Below, piece by piece: positions 8,932 through 18,429 of a DNA stretch of 64,000 nt. This DNA comes from Pandoraea terrigena (GTDB lineage Bacteria > Pseudomonadota > Gammaproteobacteria > Burkholderiales > Burkholderiaceae). Under the pieces are notes generated by a model. That model saw only the letters and a program-made list of their open reading frames with translations, did not search any database and was not told the origin of the DNA. Every line of letters starts with the position of its first letter. Positions within the stretch are counted from its first letter, which is position 1. The DNA lies in NCBI RefSeq assembly GCF_902459705.1, contig NZ_CABPRU010000004.1, positions 62,001 to 126,000 of the forward strand, written 5' to 3'. Both the position numbers and the translations under genes were made by a program.

Positions 8932-11082
8932 TTACTGGGCGTCGCCTTCGCGCTTGACCAGCGCCGGGCTACCCTGCTTTTCCTCGTCGGTGAGCGCCTT
9001 GTGCGACAGACGCAGACGTCCCTTGTCGTCCTGCTGGATCACCTTCACGCGCACCGTCTGGCCTTCCTTGAGGTACTCGTTGATGTCCTTGATACGCTCG
9101 TTGGCGATCTCGGAGATGTGCAGCAGACCATCCTTGCCCGGCAGCACCGACACGATCGCACCGAACTCGAGCAGCTTCAGCACCGTACCGTCGTAGACCT
9201 GGCCCACCTCGACTTCCACGGTGATCAGCTCGATGCGGCGCTTCGCTTCAGCGATGCCTTCAGCGCTCGGGCTGGCAATCGTCACCACGCCATCGTCCGA
9301 GATGTCGATGCTCGTGCCGGTTTCCTCGGTCAGGGCACGGATCACCGAACCGCCCTTGCCGATCACGTCACGGATCTTTTCCGGGTTGATCTTGATGGTG
9401 ACCATACGCGGCGCGAATTCCGACAGCTCCGTACGCACGCCCGACTGCGCTTGCGCCATCTTGTCGAGGATGTGCAGGCGGCCTTCCTTGGCTTGCGCCA
9501 GGGCGACCTGCATGATTTCCTTCGTGATGCCCTGGATCTTGATGTCCATCTGCAGGGCGGTCACGCCGTTCGACGTGCCTGCGACCTTGAAGTCCATATC
9601 GCCCAGGTGATCCTCGTCGCCGAGAATATCGGTCAGCACGGCAAACTTGTTGCCGTCAAGGATCAGGCCCATGGCGATACCAGCGACCGGTGCGGTCAGC
9701 GGCACACCGGCGTCCAGCATGGCGAGGCTACCGCCGCACACCGACGCCATCGACGACGAACCGTTCGATTCGGTGATTTCCGACACCACACGCACGGTGT
9801 AACCAAAATCGTCCGCACCCGGCAGGCAAGCCACCAGGGCACGCTTGGCCAGACGGCCATGACCGATTTCACGACGCTTGGGCGAACCCACGCGGCCCGT
9901 TTCGCCCGTCGAGAACGGCGGGAAGTTGTAGTGCAGCATGAAGCGATCACGGTACTCGCCTTGCAGCGCGTCGATGATCTGCTCGTCGCTCTTGGTACCC
10001 AGCGTCGCCACCACGAGCGCTTGCGTTTCGCCACGCGTGAACAGCGCCGAACCGTGGGCACGCGGCAGCACGCCGGTGCGGATCGAGATCGGGCGCACGG
10101 TGCGCGTGTCGCGGCCGTCGATACGCGGCTCCCCAGCCAGAATCTGGCTACGCACGATCTTGGCTTCCAGATCGAACAGGATGTTGCCGACTTCGATGCT
10201 GTCCGGTGCGGCTTCGCCCTTGGCGAGCGCAGCCTCGCCCAGCTTGGCGATGACGTCGCTGGTCACGGCACGCAGTTGTTGCGTACGGGCCTGCTTCTCG
10301 CGCGTCTGGTAAGCGGCGCGCAGCGAGGCATCCGCCAGTTCGGTCACGCGTGCGATCAATGCGTCGTTCTTGGCGGCCGGGGCCCAATCCCACTCGGCCT
10401 TGCCGGCGTCGCGCACGAGGTCGTGAATGGCGTTGATCGCCGTTTGCATCTGCTCGTGACCGAACACCACGGCACCCAGCATCACGTCTTCCGGCAGCTC
10501 TTTCGCTTCCGATTCCACCATCAGCACGGCTTGTTCCGTGCCGGCGACGACCAGGTCGAGCTTCGACTTGGCGATCTGCTCACGCGACGGGTTCAGCACG
10601 TACTGACCGTCGACGTAGGCCACGCGAGCGGCGCCCACCGGGCCGTTGAACGGCAGACCCGAGATGGACAGCGCGGCGGAAGCGCCGATCAGGGCCGGGA
10701 TATCGGCCGGCACTTCCGGGTTCAGCGAGACGACCTGCACGACGATCTGGACTTCGTTGTAGAAGCCTTCCGGGAAGAGCGGGCGGATCGGACGGTCGAT
10801 CAGGCGCGACGTCAGCGTTTCGTTTTCCGACGGACGGCCTTCACGCTTGAAGAAGCCACCCGGGATCTTGCCGGCGGCGTAAGTCTTTTCAAGATAGTCG
10901 ACGGTCAGCGGGAAGAAATCCTGGCCCGATTTGGCGCTCTTCGCACCCACCACCGTGGCGAGCACGACGGTATCGTCCATGTCGACCAGCACTGCGCCGG
11001 ATGCCTGGCGAGCAATCTCACCGGTCTCCATGCGAACCGTGTTTTGTCCCCATTGGAAAGACTTGACGACTTTATTGAACAT
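8932..11082 (-). CDS. pnp: Polyribonucleotide nucleotidyltransferase (PNPase)
   Basis: A 716-residue 3'-to-5' phosphorolytic exoribonuclease that degrades mRNA in the degradosome. It carries two RNase PH-like domains separated by an alpha-helical domain, then a KH domain ([25 protein letters not shown]) and a C-terminal S1 domain ([27 protein letters not shown]). The segment [23 protein letters not shown] is the family core. The start [12 protein letters not shown] follows GGAG by a few bases; the reading frame remains open upstream, but that extension is the leader region. It is downstream of rpsO, the standard order. A long hairpin in the leader suggests RNase III/PNPase autocontrol, as in E. 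coli. Confidence 0.98.
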   Translation of the reverse strand: MFNKVVKSFQWGQNTVRMETGEIARQASGAVLVDMDDTVVLATVVGAKSAKSGQDFFPLTVDYLEKTYAAGKIPGGFFKREGRPSENETLTSRLIDRPIRPLFPEGFYNEVQIVVQVVSLNPEVPADIPALIGASAALSISGLPFNGPVGAARVAYVDGQYVLNPSREQIAKSKLDLVVAGTEQAVLMVESEAKELPEDVMLGAVVFGHEQMQTAINAIHDLVRDAGKAEWDWAPAAKNDALIARVTELADASLRAAYQTREKQARTQQLRAVTSDVIAKLGEAALAKGEAAPDSIEVGNILFDLEAKIVRSQILAGEPRIDGRDTRTVRPISIRTGVLPRAHGSALFTRGETQALVVATLGTKSDEQIIDALQGEYRDRFMLHYNFPPFSTGETGRVGSPKRREIGHGRLAKRALVACLPGADDFGYTVRVVSEITESNGSSSMASVCGGSLAMLDAGVPLTAPVAGIAMGLILDGNKFAVLTDILGDEDHLGDMDFKVAGTSNGVTALQMDIKIQGITKEIMQVALAQAKEGRLHILDKMAQAQSGVRTELSEFAPRMVTIKINPEKIRDVIGKGGSVIRALTEETGTSIDISDDGVVTIASPSAEGIAEAKRRIELITVEVEVGQVYDGTVLKLLEFGAIVSVLPGKDGLLHISEIANERIKDINEYLKEGQTVRVKVIQQDDKGRLRLSHKALTDEEKQGSPALVKREGDAQ

Positions 11083-11173
11083 TTGCACTCCTATATCGAA
11101 TCGCGCGAATGCAGCAGCGGCGCGACATCGCTGCCGGGGTGATCCCGACGCCTCGCAGGGGGGAGTGTTATGC

Positions 11174-11237
11174 CATTCCAGCGTTGCCCGGCGCGTTGGC
11201 ACGGCGGCAAGCGCATCGCCTGGGCGACGCTGGAATG
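11174..11237 (-). promoter_or_regulatory. Long hairpin in pnp leader (candidate RNase III site)
   Basis: CATTCCAGCGTTGCCC (11174-11189) pairs with 11222-11237 over 16 positions with one wobble or mismatch, enclosing 32 bases. It lies about 90 bases upstream of the pnp start. In E. coli a comparable leader stem is cut by RNase III, which lets PNPase repress its own synthesis. The same role here is inference from position and shape. Confidence 0.55.
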
Positions 11238-11370
11238 ACACAAGCCCTGCTTATCGACGAGGCCCCGTAAAGCGGGAACCGCAGGAACTGCGGGAACCGG
11301 GCGAACCCCGCCCAACGGCGGGGTTGGCAACCTGCCGGACATCCTCGGGGACATCCGACAGGCAGCGCCC

Positions 11371-11409
11371 AAAAACAAAATGCCTGCATCAGCACGCTGA
11401 TACAGGCAT
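11371..11409 (-). terminator. Terminator after rpsO
   Basis: A 14-bp stem with one mismatch (11380-11393 with 11396-11409) followed on the minus strand by TTTTGTTTTT. Read-through would supply pnp, as in the E. coli rpsO-pnp unit. Confidence 0.85.
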
Positions 11410-11429
11410 CTCGTCGTAATCGTAATCGC

Positions 11430-11699
11430 TTACTTACGCAGGCCCAGCTTCTCGATCAGGGCACGGTAACGATCTGCGTCCTTGCCCTTGAGGTAATCGA
11501 GCAGCTTGCGGCGACGGCTCACCATGCGCAGCAGACCGCGGCGGCTGTGGTGATCCTTCATGTGCGCCTTGAAGTGCGGCGTCAGTTCGTTGATGCGCGT
11601 GGTGAGCAGCGCAACTTGCACTTCGGGGGAGCCGGTATCGTTGGCGGCGCGGGCGAATTGCGCCACGACGTCCGACTTCTTGGTCATTGCGGTAGTCAT
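11430..11699 (-). CDS. rpsO: 30S ribosomal protein S15
   Basis: An 89-residue primary 16S rRNA-binding protein of the small subunit. The sequence from [24 protein letters not shown] to the end, including [21 protein letters not shown], is typical of S15. Length equals the family norm with the first ATG; an AAAGGA lies seven bases upstream. An internal Met at residue 5 is a less likely start. It is the first gene of the rpsO-pnp pair. Confidence 0.98.
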   Translation of the reverse strand: MTTAMTKKSDVVAQFARAANDTGSPEVQVALLTTRINELTPHFKAHMKDHHSRRGLLRMVSRRRKLLDYLKGKDADRYRALIEKLGLRK

Positions 11700-12001
11700 T
11701 TGCTTTCCTTTGGAGACATGCGGTCACGGAAGAATGGCCGTGCCGTGAACTTACAAAAACATGCGCGGCATCGCCGCACATAAACAAAACTGCAAGTGCG
11801 CGATTATACGGGAGTTGCCCCCCGGGCGCCACACTTTCCTCGCCAGGACGCCTCAGACGGGGCCGATCGAAGCGTTCGAGCGTCGAAAATCGGCCGTCCC
11901 GCCCAACAATTCGTGAAATCTCCGTAAATTGTCCGGAAAATCACGACAAATCGACCGCCCATCCCGCTCACGCCTTCCTCCCCTCTCGCGGCCCCGGCCG
12001 G
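11700..12001. other. Intergenic region upstream of rpsO
   Basis: It holds the likely rpsO promoter and leader. From 11830 to 12001 I see no gene, hairpin or repeat of note. The overlapping short reading frames are antisense or out-of-frame noise. Confidence 0.5.
11803..11808 (-). promoter_or_regulatory. -10 box of a candidate rpsO promoter
   Basis: A perfect TATAAT on the minus strand, about 100 bases upstream of the rpsO start. The -35 region (about 11826-11832) is poor, so only the -10 element is supported. Confidence 0.5.
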
Positions 12002-13276
12002 TCACCGCTGGCGGGCCATCCGGCAAGTACTCGGCAACGCCACCTTGCTGGCGGGCAGCGCGATCACCGTCTTGAACCCGAAGCCCGACCCTTCGTTGTC
12101 GAACTTCACGCCCGGCTCGCCCGCGCGGCGCATCACGGAAACGTACAAAGGCTCGATCATCTGATGGTCGTTCGGACGCATCCACGCATCGACTGGCGCC
12201 TCGCGAATCCGGCGGTTCTGGAGCGCCCGTGCCACCGTCGTGACGTCAGTGGTACCTGCCTGCTCGAGCGCCGCGGCGATCATGTCGATCATCACGCTCA
12301 TGCGCAGTAGCGGATAGTCGTCGCGTGCCTCTGGATAGCGGGCGCGGAAGGACTTGTAGAACGCATCCGACGCCTCGCCGCCCACGTTGGGGTGCCACTC
12401 GGCCACGGCATAGACGCGGCCGACGCCCGCCTCGCCCAGCGCCGCCGGCGTGCCAAGGGCGTTGCCATAGAACGTGTAGAACTTGAGTTCCATCCCCTGT
12501 TCGCGCGCGGCCTTGACGAGCAGGGTCAGGTCGTTGCCCCAACTCCCCGTCACCACGGTGTCGGCGCCTGCCGCGCGAATGCGCGCGAGATAGGGCGTGA
12601 AGTCCTTCACACGTCCCACTGGGCTGAACTGCTCGCCCACGATCTGCACGTCCGGGCGTTTCGCACCGATCATCTGACGGGCGAGCCCGGCGACCTGCCG
12701 GCCGAAGCTGTAGTCCTGGTTCAGCAGGTAGACCTTCTGGATGCCCGGGTCTTGCTTGATGGCTTCGGTCAACGCTTGCATGCGCATGGCGGCATTGGCG
12801 TCGAACGCAAAATGCCAGAAACTGCACTGCTCGTTGGTGAGCGCCGTGTCGACGGCCGAGTAATTGAAGAACAGCATGCGCTGCCCGGGCTCGCGCGCAT
12901 TACGTTTGTTGATCGCATCGATCAGCGCCGACGCCACGGCCGAACTGTTGCCCTGCAGGACGAACGGAATGCCCAGATCGCCAGCGGCCTTGAGTTGCAC
13001 CAGGCTGTCTTCGACGCCGCCCTTGCTATCGAATACCGTCAGCTCGAACGGATGGGCACCGTCGCGCAACTTCACCCCGCCGCGCGCATTCACACGCTCG
13101 ATCGCGAAGCGCAAATTGCGCTCGACCATGGCCCCGGCATTGCCGAACGGGCCGCTCATCCCCTCGATGAGCGCGAGCCGGATCGGCGGCGCCGCGTGGG
13201 CAAGGCAGGTTGCAGCCAGCAGGCCAGCCGCACACAGAACCGCGCTCAGGCGCGCCAGCAAGACATGAACTTTCAT
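12002..13276 (-). CDS. Periplasmic binding protein, branched-chain amino acid type
   Basis: A 424-residue exported solute-binding protein of the LivJ/LivK-like type I fold (Peripla_BP_6). The start MKVHVLLARLSAVL gives a clean signal peptide ending near AHA-APPIRLALIEGMSGPFGNAG; an upstream in-frame Met adds a non-signal extension. Typical family pieces are the ERNLRFAIERVNARGG helix and a lobe-crossing segment near VYLLNQDYSFGRQVAGLA. No permease or ATPase gene is beside it, so it is an orphan binding protein. It could serve a transporter elsewhere or act as a sensor. The ligand cannot be assigned. Confidence 0.88.
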   Translation of the reverse strand: MKVHVLLARLSAVLCAAGLLAATCLAHAAPPIRLALIEGMSGPFGNAGAMVERNLRFAIERVNARGGVKLRDGAHPFELTVFDSKGGVEDSLVQLKAAGDLGIPFVLQGNSSAVASALIDAINKRNAREPGQRMLFFNYSAVDTALTNEQCSFWHFAFDANAAMRMQALTEAIKQDPGIQKVYLLNQDYSFGRQVAGLARQMIGAKRPDVQIVGEQFSPVGRVKDFTPYLARIRAAGADTVVTGSWGNDLTLLVKAAREQGMELKFYTFYGNALGTPAALGEAGVGRVYAVAEWHPNVGGEASDAFYKSFRARYPEARDDYPLLRMSVMIDMIAAALEQAGTTDVTTVARALQNRRIREAPVDAWMRPNDHQMIEPLYVSVMRRAGEPGVKFDNEGSGFGFKTVIALPASKVALPSTCRMARQR

Positions 13277-13418
13277 CGAAGCCCCAAAGACTGTGTCGGC
13301 GCGAATCATAACGTCCCCGCCGCCCCCCCGGCAAGCCGACGCCCCCGGGGCGCTTCATGCGGCAGTATGCTATCGGCATGCCGCCCTGCGGCCGTCTTCC
13401 TCTGATGCGAGGCCATCC

Positions 13419-14009
13419 ATGACTGATTCGACCCGGGCACGCGTGGGCATCGCCCCCCCGAGCGCCTCCACCACAATGCGCCCCTCCCCCAGCGTCTTAC
13501 GCCCTGTCGCGGCGAAACGCTGGCTCTTGAGCGGCGCACTCGCCCTATTGCTGAGCGCCTGCTACACGCCGGCGTGGCAGACATTTCCCGCCAACGCCTC
13601 GCAGGCCGAGGTACAGGCGCGGCTGGGCAAACCGAGGGAAATCTATCCACTCGCCCCGGGGGTGACCCGCTGGCTCTATCCGACCAAGCCGTTCGGTGAA
13701 GAGACGATCGCCGCCGACTTCGACGCACAAGGCCGCCTGTTGAGCACCGCGCAAGTCCTCTCGACGCCGGAGTTCAACAAGGTCGAGATCGACAAGTGGA
13801 CGAAAAACGACGTGCTGCATCACTTCGGCGAGCCCGTCGAAACGTCGTACTTTCCGCTCATGAAGCGCGAGGTCTGGTCCTATCGCTTCAAGCAGGACGA
13901 CGTCTGGTACTCGATGATGAACTTCTACTTCGACACGAACGGCATCGTCAAAACCACCCAGATCAGCCCCGATCCGCTGCACGAGAAGTTCGATCACGAC
14001 CTGTTCTGA
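13419..14009 (+). CDS. Predicted outer-membrane lipoprotein
   Basis: A 196-residue lipoprotein of unknown function. Basic residues and a hydrophobic stretch (WLLSGALALLLSAC) end in a lipobox whose Cys would be acylated. The mature part (YTPAWQTFPANASQAEVQARLGKPREIYPL) has the spacing of BamE/SmpA-like domains, with the QAEVQARLGKP turn and a second copy of the pattern near WTKNDVLHHFGEPVET. The ATG at 13419 has a GAGG eight bases upstream. An ATG at 13476 would give a shorter and more usual signal peptide. It converges on leuA across a shared terminator. Confidence 0.82.
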   Translation: MTDSTRARVGIAPPSASTTMRPSPSVLRPVAAKRWLLSGALALLLSACYTPAWQTFPANASQAEVQARLGKPREIYPLAPGVTRWLYPTKPFGEETIAADFDAQGRLLSTAQVLSTPEFNKVEIDKWTKNDVLHHFGEPVETSYFPLMKREVWSYRFKQDDVWYSMMNFYFDTNGIVKTTQISPDPLHEKFDHDLF

Positions 14010-14033
14010 TCGTACGCCAGGCGCCACCGACGG

Positions 14034-14075
14034 CAAAACGCCCGCATGCCGGATATCCGGCATGCGGGCGTTTTG
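14034..14075. terminator. Bidirectional terminator between the lipoprotein gene and leuA
   Basis: A perfect 42-bp palindrome centred at 14054/14055, with A4 and T4 at its outer edges. It lies between two converging genes and would serve both. Confidence 0.92.
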
Positions 14076-14117
14076 TGCGCGATACGTCGGTCGTCAACGG
14101 CGCCAGTGCGCGCTCGA

Positions 14118-15662
14118 TTACGGCGTCAGTTGCGGGTTGAGCTTCTCGGCCTTCGAATACAGCTTGTTGAGCGCCGACAGATACGCCTTGGCCGACGCCG
14201 CGACGATATCCGGATCCGTGCCCACACCGTTCACGATGCGCCCGCCCTTGGACAGACGCACGGTCACCTCGCCCTGCGATTGCGTACCGGTCGTGATGGC
14301 GTTGACCGAATACAGCAATTGCTCGGCACCACTTTGCACCTGCGATTCGATGGCATTGAGCACCGCGTCGACCGGGCCGTTGCCGTCGGCCTCTCCCACC
14401 CGTTCCGTGCCCTGCGCCGTGAACACCACGCGGGCGCTCGGGCGTTCGCCCGTCTCGGAGTGCTGCGCCATCGACACGAGGTAGAAATGCTCGCCACCTT
14501 CGGCCTGGGCTTCATTCGAGACGATCGCCAGAATATCCTCGTCGAAGATTTCGGACTTCTGGTCGGCCAGCTCCTTGAAGCGGGCGAACGCGGCATTCAC
14601 GTCCTGCTCAGACGCCATCTCGATGCCCAGCTCATGCAAACGCTGCTTGAAGGCGTTGCGACCCGAGAGCTTACCGAGCACGATCTTGTTGGCGGACCAG
14701 CCCACATCTTCCGCGCGCATGATCTCGTAGGTGTCGCGCGCCTTGAGCACGCCGTCCTGGTGGATGCCGGAAGCATGGGCGAACGCGTTCGCGCCCACCA
14801 CAGCCTTGTTCGGCTGGACGCTGAAACCGGTGATCTGCGAGACGAGCTTCGAGGCCGGCACGATCTGCGTCGTATCGATGCCGAGTTCCAGGCCGAAGTA
14901 ATCCTTGCGGGTCTTGATCGCCATCACGACTTCTTCGAGCGCGGTATTGCCTGCGCGCTCGCCCAGACCATTGATCGTGCACTCGATCTGACGCGCGCCG
15001 CCCAACTGCACGCCCGCGAGCGAATTGGCCACGGCCATGCCCAGGTCGTTGTGGCAGTGCACCGACCAGACCGCCTTGTCCGAATTCGGCACGCGCTCGC
15101 GCAGCGTGCGCACGAGTTGACCATAGAGTTCCGGCACGCCGTAACCGACGGTATCGGCCACATTGATCGTCGTCGCGCCTTCGTTGATGACGGTTTCCAG
15201 CACACGGCAAAGGAAATCCAGCTCAGAGCGGCTGCCGTCTTCCGGCGAAAATTCGATATTGTCCGTGAACTGACGCGCATACCGCACCGCGAGCTTCGCC
15301 TGCTCGAGCACCTGATCCGGGCTCATGCGCAGCTTCTTCTCCATGTGCAGCGGCGAGGTGGCAATGAACGTGTGGATACGCGACGAGTTCGCGCCCTTGA
15401 GCGCCTCGGCGGCGCGGGCGATATCCCGGTCGTTGGCACGGGCAAGCGAGCAGACCGTGCTGTCCTTGATGATGCCGGCGATGGCGTGGATGGCCTCGAA
15501 GTCGCCGTTCGAGCTGGCGGCAAAACCGGCTTCGATGACGTCCACGCGCAGACGCTCCAACTGACGGGCAATGCGAATCTTCTCGTCACGCGTCATCGAC
15601 GCCCCGGGCGACTGTTCTCCATCGCGCAAAGTCGTATCGAAAATGATCAGCTTGTCGGCCAT
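14118..15662 (-). CDS. leuA: 2-isopropylmalate synthase
   Basis: A 514-residue enzyme that condenses acetyl-CoA with 2-oxoisovalerate, the first committed step of leucine synthesis. The catalytic TIM barrel begins [18 protein letters not shown], with metal-binding residues in HCHNDLG and the family motif [10 protein letters not shown]. The C-terminal regulatory domain, which binds leucine, covers about residues 390-510. The start has a GGAG eight bases upstream. It belongs with ilvB-ilvN-ilvC upstream on the same strand, but has its own promoter and long leader. Leucine feedback is known for the family. Confidence 0.98.
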   Translation of the reverse strand: MADKLIIFDTTLRDGEQSPGASMTRDEKIRIARQLERLRVDVIEAGFAASSNGDFEAIHAIAGIIKDSTVCSLARANDRDIARAAEALKGANSSRIHTFIATSPLHMEKKLRMSPDQVLEQAKLAVRYARQFTDNIEFSPEDGSRSELDFLCRVLETVINEGATTINVADTVGYGVPELYGQLVRTLRERVPNSDKAVWSVHCHNDLGMAVANSLAGVQLGGARQIECTINGLGERAGNTALEEVVMAIKTRKDYFGLELGIDTTQIVPASKLVSQITGFSVQPNKAVVGANAFAHASGIHQDGVLKARDTYEIMRAEDVGWSANKIVLGKLSGRNAFKQRLHELGIEMASEQDVNAAFARFKELADQKSEIFDEDILAIVSNEAQAEGGEHFYLVSMAQHSETGERPSARVVFTAQGTERVGEADGNGPVDAVLNAIESQVQSGAEQLLYSVNAITTGTQSQGEVTVRLSKGGRIVNGVGTDPDIVAASAKAYLSALNKLYSKAEKLNPQLTP

Positions 15663-15824
15663 GATTTTCTCCTGTGGGGATCTTGTAGGGTTCGGTTTGT
15701 TCTTGATGTTCGGGGGCGGCGCATCGGCACACCGACACCCCCCTCGCCGCCTGCGGCACCGCGCTCATGCAGCAGGCAACGCGCGCGCAGATCGTCGGAC
15801 GGGCGGGCAACTACCGGGAGGGAA

Positions 15825-15929
15825 TCAGCGCGCGACGCGCGCAGGCATGGCCGGCCCGCAGACGGGGAAACGGCATAGCGTTGGCGGTGCGAGAGGAAGG
15901 CCCGAAGCCGGGGTGGCGCCTGAAATCAT
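15825..15929 (-). CDS. Possible leaderless 34-residue leader peptide of leuA
   Basis: A 34-codon frame beginning MISGATPASGLPLAP whose ATG lies within one or two bases of the transcription start predicted from the leuA promoter, so it would be translated leaderless. It has only three Leu codons and no run of any regulatory amino acid. It ends in GC-rich sequence. It may be coincidence. Confidence 0.25.
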   Translation of the reverse strand: MISGATPASGLPLAPPTLCRFPVCGPAMPARVAR

Positions 15930-15936
15930 GAGCGCC

Positions 15937-15965
15937 AATATAGTCTCAATCGGGTGAATTCGCAA
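15937..15965 (-). promoter_or_regulatory. Sigma-70 promoter of leuA
   Basis: On the minus strand, TTGCGA (15960-15965) and TATATT (15937-15942) are spaced by 17 bp. The start of transcription is expected near 15930, giving a leader of about 270 bases. Confidence 0.7.
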
Positions 15966-16030
15966 CGCGCGGCGCAGGCTGCAAGCGGCATGCAGACGGG
16001 CGTGCCCGCGCGCAGGGCTGCGCTGGACGC

Positions 16031-16061
16031 CCAAACAAACAGCCCGGCACGAAGCCGGGCT
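16031..16061 (-). terminator. Terminator of kbp
   Basis: AGCCCGGC (16041-16048) pairs with GCCGGGCT (16054-16061) around a five-base loop; on the minus strand GTTTGTTTGG follows. Confidence 0.8.
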
Positions 16062-16084
16062 GGACATCTTGCGACAAGGGCCGA

Positions 16085-16564
16085 TCAGGCCACCGGAATA
16101 CGCAGCACCTGGCCTGGATAGATCCGGTCCGGGCTGGAGAGCATCGGCTTGTTGGCCTCGAAGATCACGTTGTACCGATTGGCGTCGCCGTAGACCTTTT
16201 TCGAGATCGCCGACAGGGTGTCGCCCTTCTCGACGGTGTGAAACGTCGCCTCGGTCGACGCCGTCGACACCGACATCCTGTCGTCCACCTTCTCGACACC
16301 CTTCACATTGCCGCAGCACAGCAGGATCTTTTCCTTGGTCGCCTGATCCGGGGCCACGCCGAAGACCGAGACCGTGCGCGACGCGCCGTCGAACGTTACG
16401 GTCAGGCCGGTCGCGTCCAGGCGCTGCGTCTTGATGTAAGCCTCGATGGCGTCGGCCGCGTTGCGGTTGGCGACGTCCGCGTCGGGCCCGGGTGCCGCGG
16501 CCGCTTGTGCCTGGCTGCCCAACAGCGCTTCGCCGGCCTCTTTCACAAAGTCCAGAATGCCCAT
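16085..16564 (-). CDS. kbp: Potassium-binding protein Kbp (BON-LysM)
   Basis: A 159-residue cytoplasmic K+-binding protein equivalent to E. coli Kbp (YgaU), which senses intracellular potassium. It opens MGILDFVKEAGEALLG, as in that family. A BON domain follows (about 40-98, ending CCGNVKGVEKVDD), then a LysM domain (about 107-157, HTVEKGDTLSAISKKVYGDANRY and IYPGQVLRIP). It lacks a signal peptide, which supports Kbp rather than a wall-bound LysM protein. The start has AAGGAG eight bases upstream. The protein is slightly longer than E. coli Kbp because of an Ala/Pro-rich linker at about 17-30. Confidence 0.93.
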   Translation of the reverse strand: MGILDFVKEAGEALLGSQAQAAAAPGPDADVANRNAADAIEAYIKTQRLDATGLTVTFDGASRTVSVFGVAPDQATKEKILLCCGNVKGVEKVDDRMSVSTASTEATFHTVEKGDTLSAISKKVYGDANRYNVIFEANKPMLSSPDRIYPGQVLRIPVA

Positions 16565-16720
16565 GCTTGCTCCTTCGTTACGTCGAACAATGGAAACGGC
16601 ACCGGGTCGGGTCAGCATTGCCGCGGCCCGCCCAGGCCAGGGGGAGACTTGCGAGACCACATTCGCAAGACGACAACATCGCCACAACGGATCATCGGGC
16701 AAGCCTGACGGTCAGATGTG

Positions 16721-16748
16721 ACAAGGGGCGTACCGAGACACCCCTTGT
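16721..16748 (-). terminator. Terminator-like hairpin after pssA
   Basis: ACAAGGGG (16721-16728) pairs with CCCCTTGT (16741-16748) around a 12-base loop, 10 bases past the pssA stop. The T-run is on the plus side only, so it may act as a 3' stabilising stem rather than a strong terminator. Confidence 0.5.
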
Positions 16749-16758
16749 TTCATCACCG

Positions 16759-17637
16759 TTATTCGTCGACTTCACCGAAGATGCGCTGCCTGCGGCCCTT
16801 CAGGAAACGGAACCCCCACAGCACGTAGCCGGAGATGCTGTACAGGCAGAACATGCCGAAGAGCACCAGGGGCGGGTCGGACGACACCAGAATGAAGCCG
16901 ACCATGAACAACAGCACCACGCCGAACGACACCCGCTGGCGCACATCGAGCGCCTTGCCGCTATAGAAAGGCGCATTCGAGACCATCGACATCCCGGCGT
17001 AGATCGTCAGGCCAAACGCCACCCAGGGCATCCAGAAAACGTTCACCGGCAACTTGTTGTCGATCGTGATCCAAACGAACCCGGCAATGAGCGCCGCTGC
17101 TGCGGGGCTTGCCAGCCCCTGGAAGAAGCGCTTGTCGACCACGCCGATGTTCGTGTTGAAGCGTGCCAGCCGCAAGGCCGCGCCAGCCACATAGACGAAC
17201 GCCGCGAGCCAGCCCCACTTGCCGATCTCATGGAGAATCCATTCATACATCACCAGCGCCGGCGCCACGCCGAACGAGGTCATGTCCGAGAGCGAATCGT
17301 ACTGCTCGCCGAATGCGCTCTGCGTGTTGGTCATGCGCGCCACGCGCCCGTCCATGCCATCGAGCACCATGGCGAAGAAGATCGCGATGGCGGCCTGCTC
17401 GAAACGATCGTTCATGGCCTGCACGATCGCGAAGAAGCCGCAGAACAGCGCGGCCGTCGTAAAGGCGTTCGGCAACAGGTAGATGCCGCGATTGCGCGGG
17501 CGCACCGGCAGATCGTCCTCCACACCCTGGTCGTGGTCTTCGTTCATCAATGGCTCTACGGATGGATGGTTGTGACGGTTGAACGCCGAGAGATGACTGA
17601 CGTTGTTGCGCAAGCGGCCACGATGGTTTTCCGGCAT
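16759..17637 (-). CDS. pssA: CDP-diacylglycerol--serine O-phosphatidyltransferase
   Basis: A 292-residue inner-membrane enzyme that makes phosphatidylserine from CDP-diacylglycerol and serine, feeding psd for phosphatidylethanolamine. The CDP-alcohol phosphotransferase signature is complete: DGMDGRVAR, eight residues, GEQYDSLSD. About eight membrane segments follow from residue 50. The start is fixed by a strong AAGGAGG before MPENHRGRLRNN; a later Met at about residue 31 is possible. It lies 156 bp downstream of psd on the same strand and is probably cotranscribed with it. Confidence 0.96.
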   Translation of the reverse strand: MPENHRGRLRNNVSHLSAFNRHNHPSVEPLMNEDHDQGVEDDLPVRPRNRGIYLLPNAFTTAALFCGFFAIVQAMNDRFEQAAIAIFFAMVLDGMDGRVARMTNTQSAFGEQYDSLSDMTSFGVAPALVMYEWILHEIGKWGWLAAFVYVAGAALRLARFNTNIGVVDKRFFQGLASPAAAALIAGFVWITIDNKLPVNVFWMPWVAFGLTIYAGMSMVSNAPFYSGKALDVRQRVSFGVVLLFMVGFILVSSDPPLVLFGMFCLYSISGYVLWGFRFLKGRRQRIFGEVDE

Positions 17638-17793
17638 CTGTACCTCCTTGTCGATGCTATGACGGCGGGCGAACCCGCGACGGATCACCGCTATTGGAAC
17701 GCGAGAAGCGAAAGCAGTTGCAGGCCACGACACGATGACGCACGACAAGCGTCGCGCCGCCGCACACCGCCGTGGCCCGGGAGCCCGGGTGGC

Positions 17794-18429
17794 TTACAGC
17801 TCGGCGAGGATCGTCGAGGTGGCCGACACCTTTTCGCCGATGGTCACGCGCGGACGCGAGCCCAGAGGCAGGTACACGTCGACCCGTGAACCGAAACGAA
17901 TGAAGCCATAACGCTGGCCGCGCGAGAGCATATCGCCCACCTTCGCGTAGCACAGAATACGGCGTGCGATGAGTCCGGCGACCTGCACGCTCGTGACGAT
18001 CTGACCGCCCACGTCGATCACCAGCGCATTCCGCTCGTTCTCCAGCGACGCCTTGTCGAGATCGGCGTTGAAAAAGCGTCCCGGGAAATATTCCACCTTG
18101 GTCACCGTGCCGTCAACCGGCGCACGATTCGAGTGAACATTGAAGACGTTCATGAATACGCTGATCTTCAGCGCTTCACGACCGGCGTACGGATCCTGCG
18201 TGGTTTCGATGGCCACGATACGGCCGTCGGCTGGCGAGAGCACGGCACCGGCCTGCTGCGGCACCTGCCGCGGCGGATCCCTGAAGAACTGCAGGACGAA
18301 CAGGGCGATCACCCAGAACGGCGCGGCCCACAGCACGCCGGCCATGAAGTGCACGACGAGCGCGACGGCGACGGCGATACCCAGGAAGGGCCAGCCCTCG
18401 CGGGCAATGATCGGGTGAGGATAATTCAT
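17794..18429 (-). CDS. psd: Phosphatidylserine decarboxylase (short type)
   Basis: A 211-residue pyruvoyl enzyme that converts phosphatidylserine to phosphatidylethanolamine. The short length and lack of an LGST motif mark it as the type II form. Self-cleavage is expected between Gly180 and Ser181 in [11 protein letters not shown], giving a small alpha subunit with the pyruvoyl group. Two membrane segments cover about residues 14-47. VLSPADGRI (63-71) and the [16 protein letters not shown] segment are conserved. The start [14 protein letters not shown] matches the family; the frame is open further upstream without a ribosome site. It pairs with pssA downstream. Confidence 0.96.
   Translation of the reverse strand: MNYPHPIIAREGWPFLGIAVAVALVVHFMAGVLWAAPFWVIALFVLQFFRDPPRQVPQQAGAVLSPADGRIVAIETTQDPYAGREALKISVFMNVFNVHSNRAPVDGTVTKVEYFPGRFFNADLDKASLENERNALVIDVGGQIVTSVQVAGLIARRILCYAKVGDMLSRGQRYGFIRFGSRVDVYLPLGSRPRVTIGEKVSATSTILAEL

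Larger units (their letters stand above)
11083..11429 (-). other. pnp-rpsO intergenic leader region
   Basis: No gene is supported. Read on the minus strand it holds, in order, the rpsO terminator hairpin, a GC-rich patch with several short inverted repeats (about 11270-11335), and a long stem with arms 11222-11237 and 11174-11189. The last probably forms part of the pnp leader. Confidence 0.7.
15663..16084 (-). other. leuA leader and kbp-leuA intergenic region
   Basis: It contains the kbp terminator, the leuA promoter and a leader of about 270 bases. The leader holds a 34-codon reading frame starting at the predicted transcript 5' end, then GC-rich hairpins (for example around 15715-15755) without a T-run. 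No run of Leu codons, so no classical leucine attenuator is seen. Confidence 0.6.

Noticed and set aside
8833-11142. Very long plus-strand reading frame opposite pnp
   Set aside because: It is His/Arg/Asp-rich antisense of pnp, an effect of high GC at codon position three; no ribosome site or known domain.
12392-13405. 337-codon plus-strand frame opposite the binding protein gene
   Set aside because: The minus-strand protein has a signal peptide and a clear family; the plus frame has neither.
14034-14075. 42-bp perfect palindrome as an operator or recombination site
   Set aside because: It lies between converging genes with A/T runs at its ends, so a bidirectional terminator explains it.
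14046-15878. 610-codon plus-strand frame opposite leuA
   Set aside because: Antisense of a certain gene, with no recognisable domain and biased composition.
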